A stretch of 64,000 bases of DNA from Bacteroidaceae bacterium (GTDB lineage: Bacteria; Bacteroidota; Bacteroidia; Bacteroidales; Bacteroidaceae), in assembly GCA_017466065.1 (NCBI GenBank), contig JAFTUV010000033.1, positions 1 through 64,000 of the forward strand. Direction: 5' to 3'. The translations under genes were made by a program, and so were the position numbers. The notes beneath the pieces were generated by a model that was not told the origin of the DNA, did no database searches, and was given only the letters and a program-made list of their open reading frames with translations. Below, piece by piece: positions 51,235 through 59,685 of this stretch (its first letter is position 1; each line of letters starts with the position of its first letter).

Positions 51235-52368
51235 TTATAACAAAGAATAAAGTACATAAATCCAATGAGCGATTATAGCCGCTACAATACCGCCAAGGGT
51301 GTGGGCCAGAATCGCTTTTGAGGTTAGCCGGCGGAATCCCAATGCATCCAGCATTGCTGTGTGGGTACTCAAATACCCGCCCCAGCTGATACCTATCGCA
51401 GTGAACACAGCGATGGCATTGCCATCTATCCAACCCTCCGATGCAAAGTTAGGAACAAGGCCGAGAGCGGCTCCCACGGTGCCAAGCGAGATTATGGGGA
51501 AGGCTATCAGATGGGGGTCGTGAAAGCCGAAGAGAAACTCAAAAATAAAACTCAACTTACTACCTATCCACGGAAGCACTTTCACGCCCTCTCGGGCAGC
51601 ACCGGTGTAGGTGCCATCGTCCGAAGGACCGAAGGTGAAAAGCATCATCAGGGTCGAGATTATAAGCACGCCGGGGATAATTACAATACCAACATCTACT
51701 CCTGTGCGGCCACCGTCGAGCAACGAATCGAGCACCCTTTGGAAGAGTGGTTTTTCAACCTCTTCGGCCTCGATAGCCTCAACCTCCTGCGCGTCGCAGG
51801 CATCCTCGCTCTTATATTGCGGATATTCCTTTACCACAAAATATTGCAACAGGCGAGTGGAGAAGATGCAACCGCACACTGCACCGAACAGGCCTATCAG
51901 AGGTTCCACAAAGTAGGACTGCCCGAGCATAAAAACAATAACGAGAAGTCCCATTCCAAAGCCCGTTCCAAAGTTCGTGAGCGATATAAACTGATACTTC
52001 TTGAAATAGGCACCGAAGCGCTTATCTTGGGCGAGCGACACTATTGCCGGATTGTCGGAGAGGAATGTGAGCACTGCACCAAGCGAGGCTACGCCGGGCA
52101 GATTGAAAAGAGGCTTCATTAGCGGGCGGAGGAGCTTTTCGAGCAACGACACCACGCCAAACTCCACGAATATTCTGCCCACTGCTCCTGTTATCACACA
52201 TATTGCCATTAGATAGAAGACTGTGTTGAGCAATAGGTCGTGCGCCGTGTGCATAATGGTATTTATCATATTGGCCGTTCCCATCTGCGATGCCAAATAA
52301 CCGAAGAGCAGGAAAATAACAGAAAGGCACACCACGCCCGGGGGGATATGTTTCAAAATCTTCTTCAT
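51235..52368 (-). CDS. Inner-membrane nucleoside-recognition (Gate-domain) protein
   Basis: A 377-residue membrane protein with about nine hydrophobic segments, two related halves separated by an acidic cytoplasmic loop (EVEAIEAEEVEKP). The first half contains FLSDNPAIVSLAQD and the second GISWGGYLSTHTAMLDALGF, features of the nucleoside-recognition/Gate family (YjiH-like). Some members carry nucleosides; others have no known substrate. The ATG overlaps the porin stop by four bases, and mtnN follows three bases after its own stop. Confidence 0.8.
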   Translation of the reverse strand: MKKILKHIPPGVVCLSVIFLLFGYLASQMGTANMINTIMHTAHDLLLNTVFYLMAICVITGAVGRIFVEFGVVSLLEKLLRPLMKPLFNLPGVASLGAVLTFLSDNPAIVSLAQDKRFGAYFKKYQFISLTNFGTGFGMGLLVIVFMLGQSYFVEPLIGLFGAVCGCIFSTRLLQYFVVKEYPQYKSEDACDAQEVEAIEAEEVEKPLFQRVLDSLLDGGRTGVDVGIVIIPGVLIISTLMMLFTFGPSDDGTYTGAAREGVKVLPWIGSKLSFIFEFLFGFHDPHLIAFPIISLGTVGAALGLVPNFASEGWIDGNAIAVFTAIGISWGGYLSTHTAMLDALGFRRLTSKAILAHTLGGIVAAIIAHWIYVLYSLL

Positions 52369-53429
52369 AGAATTTTATTTTTGAGGCTCAACAGGTTCAT
52401 TCGCCAAGTAACACCCACTGTTATAAATGTATTATTGTCGCGCAACACTCCTGCGGGAGTATCGCCAAAGGTAAATGAGCCTGCGGCGTGTATGCGAACA
52501 TCGTTGCGAGCATCTTTCAGCGGGAAATATTCCACTCCGCCGCCGAAGCGTGCAACCTCGGTACCCTCGGCAACCAAGAAGTCCTTGTCAACATCGGTAT
52601 TGTTCACATCGTAGCTTCCCTTTGCAAAGATATTGAGCCTGCGTGTAGGTTGCCAAGATATTTTGGTAACTGCCGACATATCGGTGAAGAGGAATGTGTG
52701 GCCGCTTGTGGCGCGGTTCATAAAGTCGAGCTCCACTTGGAATTCTCCAAAATCGAGCTTATGCCCCAATGAGATATAGTTAATGTATTTACCGGGCAGA
52801 TACTCTATCATATTCACGGAATAGGCTGTATTGAACCAACCGTGCGAGCCCGTCCATATGAAGTTGCAGGCAAACATTTCCTCCTGTTTCTTCAATGTAA
52901 CATTGCCCCAAAAATCGGTAACCTCCACTTTGCCACGGAAGGGACTCTCGCAGAGTTGCGCGATTATTTTATCCTTGCCGCCATTGAACGAGTAGCCCAC
53001 GCTTACGCCCAACTGATAGCAAGGTAGATTGTGCCACCACTCGGAACAGAAATAGAGGTCGATGGGAGCTACATCATATTCATAACCGCCCAGCGCCACC
53101 AGCAACTTTCCTGCCGAGATTTCAAAGCCGCGTTTTTTCCAAGTGAGATATATCCAATCGGTAGCATCGAAGAAACTGTCGTCCGAGTCGTTCTTGTTGA
53201 GTCGCTGACGATAGGAGTAGGAGAACTCTTCGCTTATATTGCCGTCGATGCGTATATTCAGGAACTTGCCTTTAAAGCCCGAATCTTCGTCGTCGGTGGC
53301 TCCACGAATATATGAGTGCTGATAATCGCCCCTCGCTTCTATTTTCAGATTAAGCAATTCTTGTTGCTCCTGCGCCGGAAGAAGAAGGCCAAACAGAACC
53401 GCAAGCCACAATAGTAGTACTCTTTTCAT
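52365..53429 (-). CDS. Outer-membrane porin-like beta-barrel
   Basis: A 354-residue protein with a signal peptide (cleavage near LLPAQ, residue 19) and a repeated alternation of aromatic and polar residues typical of a 16-strand barrel (for example SYSYRQRLNKN, ISLGHKLDFGEFQVELDFM, and a C-terminal strand ending in LSLKNKIL). It resembles phosphate-selective or carbohydrate-specific porins of the OprP/OprO type, but substrate specificity cannot be read from sequence. It is the first gene of the porin-gate transporter-mtnN-luxS operon. Confidence 0.78.
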   Translation of the reverse strand: MKRVLLLWLAVLFGLLLPAQEQQELLNLKIEARGDYQHSYIRGATDDEDSGFKGKFLNIRIDGNISEEFSYSYRQRLNKNDSDDSFFDATDWIYLTWKKRGFEISAGKLLVALGGYEYDVAPIDLYFCSEWWHNLPCYQLGVSVGYSFNGGKDKIIAQLCESPFRGKVEVTDFWGNVTLKKQEEMFACNFIWTGSHGWFNTAYSVNMIEYLPGKYINYISLGHKLDFGEFQVELDFMNRATSGHTFLFTDMSAVTKISWQPTRRLNIFAKGSYDVNNTDVDKDFLVAEGTEVARFGGGVEYFPLKDARNDVRIHAAGSFTFGDTPAGVLRDNNTFITVGVTWRMNLLSLKNKIL

Positions 53430-53496
53430 TGCAATAGATTTATTGTGTTTTCTATTTATCGGACAGGCTGCCGCAACGGGCAGGCGTTACACTTTA

Positions 53497-53504
53497 CAAA
53501 AATA
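53497..53504 (-). promoter_or_regulatory. Promoter box of the porin-mtnN-luxS operon
   Basis: Perfect TATTTTTG on the minus strand, about 70 bases before the porin ATG, with CTTG 19 bases upstream. Confidence 0.65.
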
Positions 53505-53546
53505 TATCAATTTATCAATGCCGCAAGCAATGGGGTGTAATTATTA

Positions 53547-54650
53547 TCACGGGCGGAACGAGTTAACGGCATCTATAACCGCCGTCACCTCGTCGGCCGA
53601 CATTACAGGCGACATTGGCAGGCTCAATTCTGTGGCGTGTATGCGCTCGCTCACCGGCAGTTCGAGAGTGGCATACTCCACAAGAGCTTGCTGGTGATGA
53701 GGAGCAATGGGATAGTGTATCATTGTTTCTACCCCGCAATCGGCCAGATGATTCTGCAATGCGGTGCGATGCTCTGTAAAGAGCGGGAAGATGTGGTACA
53801 CATTGGAGGGGGCACAGCCCGAGGCCGGCAATTTCACAAGAGGGTTGGCAATTTCACTTAAATAGCGACGGGCAACGGTGCGGCGTGCCTCATTATCGGC
53901 ATCCAGACGAGGAAGTTTCACCAACAGGGCTGCTGCCTGCAACTCGTCGAGGCGGCTGTTTATTCCCTTGTATATATTCACATACTTTTTTGCCGAGCCG
54001 TAATTGGCTATCGCACGCACTGCCGCGGCAAGTTCCTCGTCGTCGGTAGTAATTGCACCTGCGTCGCCCAATGCTCCAAGATTTTTCGCCGGATAGAAGC
54101 TGAACCCGGCTGCATCGCCTATGGAGCCTACACGCTTGCCACCACACACTGCGCCGTGTGCCTGTGCGCAATCCTCCAACACTTTGAGCGAATACATTTC
54201 GGCAATCTCCATCAATGGCTGCATTTCCACGGCCTTGCCATAGAGGTGCACGGGGAGTATGGCTCTGGTCTTTTCGGTTATCAGTGATTTTATTCTGTCG
54301 GTATCTATATTGTAACTATACTCATACGGCTCGCAGAATACCGGCACAAGGCCTGCGCGAATTACTGCAAGAATAGAGGCAATATAGGTGTTGGCGGGCA
54401 CTATAACCTCGTCGCCGGGAGTCATATAGCCAAGCTCTATCCAAGCTCGCAGCACTATGGTAAGCGCATCGAGCCCGTTGCCTACGCCCACACAATAGCG
54501 CGTTCCGCAATACGCGGCAAAGGCCTCCTCGAACTTCTTGTTGAGTGTACCTTGCAGATACCAACCGCTCTGCACCACTCTTGCCACCTCTTCGGTGAGC
54601 TGCGGTTCAAAGGAATTGTTCACGCGTTGCAGGTCGAAATATTTAATCAT
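53547..54650 (-). CDS. DegT/DnrJ/EryC1-family sugar aminotransferase
   Basis: A 367-residue PLP-dependent enzyme that transaminates a nucleotide-linked keto-sugar. Family motifs are [13 protein letters not shown] near residue 60, the PLP-contact Asp in LEDCAQAHG near 160, and the PLP lysine in [12 protein letters not shown] near 190. With the FdtA-like isomerase and the acyltransferase just upstream, it would make a dTDP-3-amino-3,6-dideoxyhexose such as dTDP-Fucp3N; that specificity is inferred from context. Its start overlaps the acyltransferase end by eight bases. Confidence 0.9.
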   Translation of the reverse strand: MIKYFDLQRVNNSFEPQLTEEVARVVQSGWYLQGTLNKKFEEAFAAYCGTRYCVGVGNGLDALTIVLRAWIELGYMTPGDEVIVPANTYIASILAVIRAGLVPVFCEPYEYSYNIDTDRIKSLITEKTRAILPVHLYGKAVEMQPLMEIAEMYSLKVLEDCAQAHGAVCGGKRVGSIGDAAGFSFYPAKNLGALGDAGAITTDDEELAAAVRAIANYGSAKKYVNIYKGINSRLDELQAAALLVKLPRLDADNEARRTVARRYLSEIANPLVKLPASGCAPSNVYHIFPLFTEHRTALQNHLADCGVETMIHYPIAPHHQQALVEYATLELPVSERIHATELSLPMSPVMSADEVTAVIDAVNSFRP

Positions 54651-55620
54651 TGGGTATGTCGTTTATTTTGAATTCGTATGAATCGTACACCACCGCACGG
54701 CCGCCGAAGCCCTCTTTCTGGAAAATGAGCCCTTTATTGAGAATGCGCCCGCCCTCCTCGACCGAGGTTCCAAAATCGAAAAACTCCTTGTGGGCATACT
54801 CCTTGTGTACAAGGTGGTGAAAGAGCAGGTCGACAGCTCCATTGTCGCGCCCCTTTTCCACCGAGCCAATATACTGCACGCGAGCCACGCGCGATGTTAT
54901 GTAGAGCACCGTGCCGGCAACCGTCGCGCCTGTTTCATCGACGACCCTGTGGAGCTTAATATTTTCGGGGAAACGGCCGGCGAGCAACTCAATCTCGGCA
55001 AGAGTGTGAACGGGCTGCGCACCATAAACTTTTTGCAGATTTTCGCCCAGCACTGCCCAGAAGGCGGCAAAGTCGTTGTCGGCAACAATGGAGAAGCCTG
55101 CTTTTTGGGCTGCCTTCACCTTGCGCCGGCGCAGGGTGCTGAACGGCAAAGGCTCTCTCTGCCACACGACCGAGGAAATGCGGCGGGTGGCAAGCACTGC
55201 GTTGCAACGGAAGAGCATATATAAATCCTCCTCGGCGGGATATGTGGCATAGGTGTGAGGAACAGGACGATACACTATTTTCTTTACCGCAGTGCCGCCC
55301 TCCAAATAACGGCGCAACGCTGCAAACATTGCTGCAACATCGGCAACCGAGGCTTCCTTGCCCACAAGCAGGCCGCCGTATGTGAGGCCGCCGTGCGACA
55401 CAAGGCTCTCGCCGTCGATGTTCGCGGGCAATGCCCCCACCGGCCTGCCGGCCTTGTAGAAGAGAAGGGAAAAATCGGTGAAACGGGGGTTATAATCGAT
55501 GTAGGCACGCAGAAAGAGAAACGTGAAATTCTTGCACCCGGAAACAAATGTGTCCCACTCCCCTTGCAGGGAAGCGTTGTAGGGCACAACGGTTATACTC
55601 TCTTTCGGGCTGTTAATCAT
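54643..55620 (-). CDS. GNAT/FemAB-like N-acyltransferase of a deoxy-amino-sugar cassette
   Basis: A 325-residue protein with a duplicated GNAT-like fold similar to FemAB-type peptidyl or sugar acyltransferases. Conserved-looking segments include [13 protein letters not shown], the strand [11 protein letters not shown] and the C-terminal [22 protein letters not shown]. The start MINSPKES overlaps the cupin gene's stop (ATGA); 65 upstream codons in the same frame lie inside that gene and are rejected. It sits exactly where an amino-sugar N-acetyltransferase (FdtC role) is found in related clusters, but the enzyme family is different, so the acyl donor and acceptor are not certain. Confidence 0.7.
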   Translation of the reverse strand: MINSPKESITVVPYNASLQGEWDTFVSGCKNFTFLFLRAYIDYNPRFTDFSLLFYKAGRPVGALPANIDGESLVSHGGLTYGGLLVGKEASVADVAAMFAALRRYLEGGTAVKKIVYRPVPHTYATYPAEEDLYMLFRCNAVLATRRISSVVWQREPLPFSTLRRRKVKAAQKAGFSIVADNDFAAFWAVLGENLQKVYGAQPVHTLAEIELLAGRFPENIKLHRVVDETGATVAGTVLYITSRVARVQYIGSVEKGRDNGAVDLLFHHLVHKEYAHKEFFDFGTSVEEGGRILNKGLIFQKEGFGGRAVVYDSYEFKINDIPND

Positions 55621-56003
55621 CGGTTTATATATTCTATGAACTCGTCGTGTGAATTTATATAGGTCGATGGGTCGTAGGTGTGTGAGGCAAATACCAGCAG
55701 CACCGCATCGGGCGAGAAGTTGGTGAGCTCGTTCCACGTTTCGGGAGGGACGAGCAAACCTTTTGACCTTGAACATAGGTGATAGGGTCGGCGACCGTTC
55801 TTGTCTTCGAGGCAAATATCCACACTGCCGTTTACCGCCACAAGATATTGGTAGGATAGTTTATTGGCGTGAAAGCCGCGTTCCACCCCCTGCGGAACAT
55901 CGTATATCCAATAGACACGACTTATGGGGAATGGCACATTGCCCATCTCCTCGGCAATGGTGAGGCAGCCTCGCGGGTCCTTGTATGTTTTTATATCGTC
56001 CAT
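55617..56003 (-). CDS. FdtA/QdtA-family dTDP-keto-sugar 3,4-isomerase (cupin)
   Basis: A 128-residue cupin of the FdtA/QdtA/WxcM type, which shifts the keto group of dTDP-4-keto-6-deoxyglucose to C3. Seen are the DPRGCLTIAEE start, WIYDVPQGVERGFHANK with the conserved His, LSYQYLVAVNGSVDI and the PETWNELTNFSPDAVLLVFASHTYD end, all diagnostic for the family. It is the first gene of a three-gene cassette with an acyltransferase and an aminotransferase. The dTDP-glucose synthase and dehydratase genes are not in the window. Confidence 0.9.
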   Translation of the reverse strand: MDDIKTYKDPRGCLTIAEEMGNVPFPISRVYWIYDVPQGVERGFHANKLSYQYLVAVNGSVDICLEDKNGRRPYHLCSRSKGLLVPPETWNELTNFSPDAVLLVFASHTYDPSTYINSHDEFIEYINR

Positions 56004-56049
56004 AGTTTCTTAACGGCTCACACCTTTTTTTATTACACAGGTTCGAATG

Positions 56050-56082
56050 CGAAGATACAAATAATGAGCCAAAAACTGCAAT
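56050..56082 (-). promoter_or_regulatory. Promoter of the deoxy-amino-sugar cassette
   Basis: On the minus strand ATTG, a 21-base spacer and TATCTTCG, 50 bases before the cupin ATG. Confidence 0.6.
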
Positions 56083-56089
56083 ATTTTTC

Positions 56090-56125
56090 AAAAAAACAAC
56101 GGGCGGGCACCATTTATGCCCGCCC
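56090..56125 (-). terminator. Minus-strand terminator with no minus-strand gene upstream
   Basis: GGGCGGGC (56101-56108) and GCCCGCCC (56118-56125) form an eight-base G/C stem. Read on the minus strand it runs into GTTGTTTTTTT. The only thing between here and the next rightward gene is 250 bases of noncoding DNA, so it would end an RNA that starts inside that stretch. Confidence 0.7.
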
Positions 56126-56269
56126 TCGGCCTGTTTATTCATCACACATCAACCACAGACAGACCTCGATGCCCGTTAGCAGATTTTGGAAAGGCATCGT
56201 ACAAATACAAGCAGCCGGGGGCGTTTTTTGTTCGACAGGCAAAGATTTTTAAGCCTCATTTAACACAAA
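56126..56269 (-). ncRNA. Candidate small RNA upstream of the acyltransferase gene
   Basis: On the minus strand TTTG (56266-56269), 18 bases and AATCTTTG (56240-56247, one base off the consensus) suggest transcription from about 56233 to the terminator at 56090-56125, about 140 nt. Inside, CGATGCC (56167-56173) pairs with GGCATCG (56193-56199). The 371-base gap from 56004 to 56374 otherwise holds only promoters. No known RNA family is recognised. Confidence 0.3.
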
Positions 56270-56374
56270 AAACAGCAACCCATTGCTTTTTTGAAATATT
56301 TTGCCGTATTTTGTAAAAGTGTAGCCATAGTGGCTGCACCGGCCCTGACAAATAAATTAAAACCATTATATAGT

Positions 56375-57526
56375 ATGACTTTTCCAGCAGAGTATGACGA
56401 AATTCGTCCCTACACTCCCGAAGAACTCCCGCAGATTTTTGACGAGCTTATTGCCGACCCTGAATTTAAGGCAGCAATGGAGTATGCTTTTCAGGGAATT
56501 CCTTTTGAACAGATAGCTGCAGCTATGCGTGCATCAAAAACCAATCTCGATTTTCAAAAAGCACTTGTGGCACCCTTCCTCAAAGGGCTGTTGGCAAAGT
56601 TGAGCAGCGGAATCACTTTCAGTTACGATAATAAAGAGGTGTTGCAAAATTCACTATGCATTTCGAACCACAGGGATATTATCCTCGACTCGGCTTTCCT
56701 GTGCATACTGCTTGTTGAGAACACCGGCAACACTGTGGAGATTGCCATAGGCGACAACCTGCTCATACGCCCTTGGATAAAAAAACTCGTGCGTGTGAAC
56801 CGCAGTTTCATTGTGCAACGCTCGGCATCCATACGCGAAATGCTCGCTTCGTCGAAACGCCTTTCGTCCTATATGCACTACACTATCACCGAGCGCAAGC
56901 AACCTATATGGCTCGCACAACGCGAAGGCCGTGCCAAGGACTCGAACGATGTTACACAGGAGGGCCTCATAAAAATGCTCTCAATGTATTCGAGCGACAA
57001 TATGGTGGATGCACTAAAAGTTCTTAACATTGCCCCCACGGCAATATCATACGAATATGACCCTTGCGACTATCTCAAAGCCAAGGAGTTCCAGCAGCGA
57101 CGCGACAACCCCGACTTTAAGAAATTGCCTACCGACGACCTTGTAAATATGCAGCAGGGCCTTATGGGCTACAAGGGAGCTATCCACTATCACATAGCAG
57201 CCTGCATTAACGACGAGATTGACAAGATTGACCGCACACTCACAAAGAATGAGATAACCGCCACCGTGGCGCGCATAATAGACAAGCAGATTCACAAGAA
57301 CTACCGTTTCTGGCCCATAAACTATTACTATTACGAGCAGCTCACAGGCGACAAGCAATTTGCCGATAAATATACTCCGGAAGAGGCAGCCAAGTTCGAT
57401 GCCTATCTTGCCGAGCGCATTGCCAAGGTAGACCTTCCCGACAAGGACGAAGCCTTCCTGCGCACCAAGATACTCGAAATGTATGCCAACCCCTTGATAA
57501 ACCATTTAAAGGCAATTGCCGAGTAA
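56375..57526 (+). CDS. Lipid acyltransferase (PlsC/PlsB-like superfamily)
   Basis: A 383-residue protein with acyltransferase motif I as SNHRDIILD near residue 122 and motif III-like QREGRAKDSND near residue 200, the H-x4-D and EGxR signatures of glycerolipid acyltransferases. Residues before about 60 form a helical N-terminal extension. Unlike short PlsC enzymes it has a long C-terminal region rich in Lys and Tyr. It probably transfers an acyl chain to a glycerophosphate or similar lipid at the inner membrane face. The start at MTFPAEYDE is preferred; 28 upstream codons lack protein-like sequence. It is a single-gene unit ended by a strong terminator. Confidence 0.82.
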   Translation: MTFPAEYDEIRPYTPEELPQIFDELIADPEFKAAMEYAFQGIPFEQIAAAMRASKTNLDFQKALVAPFLKGLLAKLSSGITFSYDNKEVLQNSLCISNHRDIILDSAFLCILLVENTGNTVEIAIGDNLLIRPWIKKLVRVNRSFIVQRSASIREMLASSKRLSSYMHYTITERKQPIWLAQREGRAKDSNDVTQEGLIKMLSMYSSDNMVDALKVLNIAPTAISYEYDPCDYLKAKEFQQRRDNPDFKKLPTDDLVNMQQGLMGYKGAIHYHIAACINDEIDKIDRTLTKNEITATVARIIDKQIHKNYRFWPINYYYYEQLTGDKQFADKYTPEEAAKFDAYLAERIAKVDLPDKDEAFLRTKILEMYANPLINHLKAIAE

Positions 57527-57554
57527 GCTGCCGGTTGAATTTCTAAAAGCCCAT

Positions 57555-57595
57555 AAGTTCCCCAAAGTCTTTTTTGAACTTTGGGGAACTTTTTA
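57555..57595 (+). terminator. Rho-independent terminator after the acyltransferase gene
   Basis: A perfect 14-base stem (57555-57568, 57578-57591) with a T-rich loop, followed by TTTTT. Confidence 0.88.
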
Positions 57596-57742
57596 TCAGA
57601 TAAAGATGACACCAACGGAAAAAGGGAATCCTTTTTCACATTATTTATATAAATAGTGCGTGAGAAAATGCACATTCTCCCTCTTTATAGATTAAAGGGT
57701 ATTTATTATGAAGAACAGTAAGATGATAAAGATTATAAAAAA

Positions 57743-58237
57743 ATGTCAAAACTAATCAAGCGAGTAATGCTTATATCTATATGCGTTTGTTCGATTGCCG
57801 GCGTAATGTATATAGCAGCCATTATATTTTGGTATATTTATTACCAGCCATCCAAAAACAAATTCGACAGACGAATAGAGTGGGAGTACTTTTGGAACAA
57901 AGACAAAAACGGAGAGTGCATAATAGACCTTGCCGAAACTATGCACTTTGAATGGGACTCACTCATACACTATAAGTCCGCATTCACGCCTGCAAAAGAG
58001 GGGAAATGCCCATCGGAGTACACCAATATAATGTTTATGCGCAACGGTAATGTTGTGTATTATGTCGACTGGTTCCCCTACCCTTATGAAGAACACCCGG
58101 GAGGAGTTGTTTTTATGCACGAGGGAGATATGCTCACTGTCTACCCGCACGATGCGAAATTCAAAGCATACAGAAAAGAGGGTTACGCAAGTGATTACGA
58201 CTCAAAATTCATTTTTCTTGAAAAAGTAGAAAAGTAA
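57743..58237 (+). CDS. Putative membrane-anchored immunity protein, copy 1
   Basis: A 164-residue protein with a Lys/Arg N-terminus, one membrane segment (residues about 8-33) and an outward-facing domain (about 38-164) containing WEYFWNKDKNGEC, MFMRNGNVVYYVDWF and FMHEGDMLTVYP. I do not recognise a named family. A near copy of the domain is encoded at 59172-59681 on the other side of the toxin-like gene, with stretches identical at the DNA level. The layout (toxin with immunity genes on both sides) and the membrane anchor suggest protection of the periplasm. That role is inference. Confidence 0.6.
   Translation: MSKLIKRVMLISICVCSIAGVMYIAAIIFWYIYYQPSKNKFDRRIEWEYFWNKDKNGECIIDLAETMHFEWDSLIHYKSAFTPAKEGKCPSEYTNIMFMRNGNVVYYVDWFPYPYEEHPGGVVFMHEGDMLTVYPHDAKFKAYRKEGYASDYDSKFIFLEKVEK
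58028..58172 (+). repeat. 145-bp direct repeat, copy 1 (partner 59475-59619)
   Basis: Located in the 3' half of both immunity genes; two mismatches in 145 bases. The partner lies 1447 bases away in the same orientation, so recombination between them would delete the toxin gene. Confidence 0.9.
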
Positions 58238-58302
58238 AACCTGATTATAACCAGTGTCTGTTTTTATGCTAAAAGCGCAACCTTATACAGAAAATCCATC
58301 AC

Positions 58303-58310
58303 TATTTTTG
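58303..58310 (+). promoter_or_regulatory. Promoter box of the toxin-like gene
   Basis: Perfect TATTTTTG 28 bases before the ATG at 58339; no clear -33 TTTG. It gives the toxin gene its own start in addition to any read-through from copy 1 of the immunity gene. Confidence 0.55.
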
Positions 58311-58338
58311 CATTTATAACAAATAAAGCAATATATTT

Positions 58339-59190
58339 ATGGAGTATTTTTATTCAGACGACCCACAGGAAATTGAAAATGAGAAGAAAAGACAACAATG
58401 TTATCGATACTTTTTTCCCCATCTGATGGGCGAAACTGATGAAACAACCTATATTTTAACGGGAACCGATAATAATGCGAATAATGAAAAAGAGATTAAA
58501 GACAAGCCTACCGATAAACAATACAGCAAAGAAGAAAATGCATATAATAAAGTAAAAGTATTAGCAAAAGAGGCCGGATTTGCATTAAGACACCCTCGCG
58601 CAGCTTGGGGTATTGGCCCGGGAGTTATACACAACTCCACGAACATTTCAACAAAGGCAACGCGGTTTGCGACTAAAGGGAATATTCTATACGGAACAAA
58701 CAAAGATGAAGAAGAACTTGGTAGTGAAAATGGTGCATTCAGGCACGCATTATGGCAAGCAGAAATTGCGTCAAGATACGGCGAAACTGTTGCAAGAAGA
58801 GCCGGGAACGCACACGAAATTGAACCGGGGATAAATCTAAACAACAGACGCTTTAACCATTTGGCTAACGCCGATCAAACTACCGACCTTTTAAACAACC
58901 AAATAGGACGTGCCATAGGAAGAAACAACCCTAAAAAGAACAGTAAAGAACTGGCACTTTTACTACTCGATGAGTTTAAGAACAATGGGCTTTATGTTTC
59001 GGAGGCTGATAAAGATGGTTTTTGGAACGTTAAAAAAAGGAAACTATCAGAAGACAAATATGATAGTTTAAGGAGTAAATACAACATAATGGATGAATAT
59101 GGATTTACCGAAGATGATTATATCAGAATAGAAGAGGAAAATAAAAGGAAACTTAAAGAGAAACAAATTTCATGGAGTACAATGAAATAA
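58339..59190 (+). CDS. Putative polymorphic-toxin effector (DUF6973-like domain)
   Basis: A 283-residue protein without a signal peptide. The N-terminal 90 residues are charged and of low complexity; residues about 125-200 carry a compact motif set: FRHALW (134-139), NAHE (157-160) and DLLNNQIGRAIG (183-194). From memory this matches the toxin-associated domain named DUF6973, whose members carry an H-x-x-x-W, an HE and a D-NN-GR motif; the activity is unknown. The gene is A+T-richer than average and is flanked by two related immunity-like genes, the second overlapping its last 19 bases. Delivery by a type VI system is plausible but no secretion genes are in the window. Confidence 0.55.
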   Translation: MEYFYSDDPQEIENEKKRQQCYRYFFPHLMGETDETTYILTGTDNNANNEKEIKDKPTDKQYSKEENAYNKVKVLAKEAGFALRHPRAAWGIGPGVIHNSTNISTKATRFATKGNILYGTNKDEEELGSENGAFRHALWQAEIASRYGETVARRAGNAHEIEPGINLNNRRFNHLANADQTTDLLNNQIGRAIGRNNPKKNSKELALLLLDEFKNNGLYVSEADKDGFWNVKKRKLSEDKYDSLRSKYNIMDEYGFTEDDYIRIEEENKRKLKEKQISWSTMK

Positions 59191-59681
59191 AAAAATTGGG
59201 CAAAAAGATACTCAAAGTTATACTTTGGACAGCAGGCATCATTGGAGGTATATGCACGATTACATTGGTGTTTGCCATCATCACATTTATCGTTTGGTAC
59301 TTTGAGAATAAACCCTCGAAAAACAAATTCGACAAACAGATAGAGTGGGAGTATTTCTGGAACAAGGACAAAAACGGAGAGTGCATAATAGACCTTGCCG
59401 AAACAATGCACTTTGAATGGGACTCACTTGTATACACATCTCCATCTTGGAGGTTCGATACCCATTACACCAAAATAATGTTTATGCGCAACGGCAATGT
59501 TGTGTATTATGTCGACTGGTTCCCCTACCCTTATGAAGAACACCCGGGAGGAGTTGTTTTTATGCACGAGGGAGATATGCTCACTGTCTATCCGCACGAT
59601 GCGAAATTCAAAGCATACAAGGATGAGGAATCTTCGTTTGACAGTGAAGGGAAATTCATTCTATTGAAAAAGGTGGAGTAA
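59172..59681 (+). CDS. Putative membrane-anchored immunity protein, copy 2
   Basis: A 169-residue paralogue of the protein at 57743-58237. The N-terminal tail and membrane segment (about 19-40) differ, but the domain from PSKNKFD to FKAYK is nearly identical. The ATG lies inside the toxin gene's last codons, so its translation is coupled to the toxin, as expected for a cognate immunity gene. The DNA from 59475 to 59619 differs from copy 1 at only two positions. Confidence 0.65.
   Translation: MEYNEIKKLGKKILKVILWTAGIIGGICTITLVFAIITFIVWYFENKPSKNKFDKQIEWEYFWNKDKNGECIIDLAETMHFEWDSLVYTSPSWRFDTHYTKIMFMRNGNVVYYVDWFPYPYEEHPGGVVFMHEGDMLTVYPHDAKFKAYKDEESSFDSEGKFILLKKVE
59475..59619 (+). repeat. 145-bp direct repeat, copy 2 (partner 58028-58172)
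   Basis: Same orientation as copy 1, inside the second immunity gene. It codes for the segment from MFMRNGNVV to DAKFKAY. Confidence 0.9.
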
Positions 59682-59685
59682 GGGA

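Noticed and set aside
55621..55815. Extension of the amino-sugar acyltransferase by 65 codons upstream
   Set aside because: The added codons lie inside the cupin gene in another frame and are not protein-like; the ATG at 55620 in the ATGA overlap is the expected start.
57709..57756. 15-codon reading frame (MKNSKMIKIIKKCQN) overlapping the start of the first immunity gene
   Set aside because: It could be a leader peptide or a relic of a longer N-terminus next to the A7 run, but it is too short to support and has no visible ribosome-binding site advantage.
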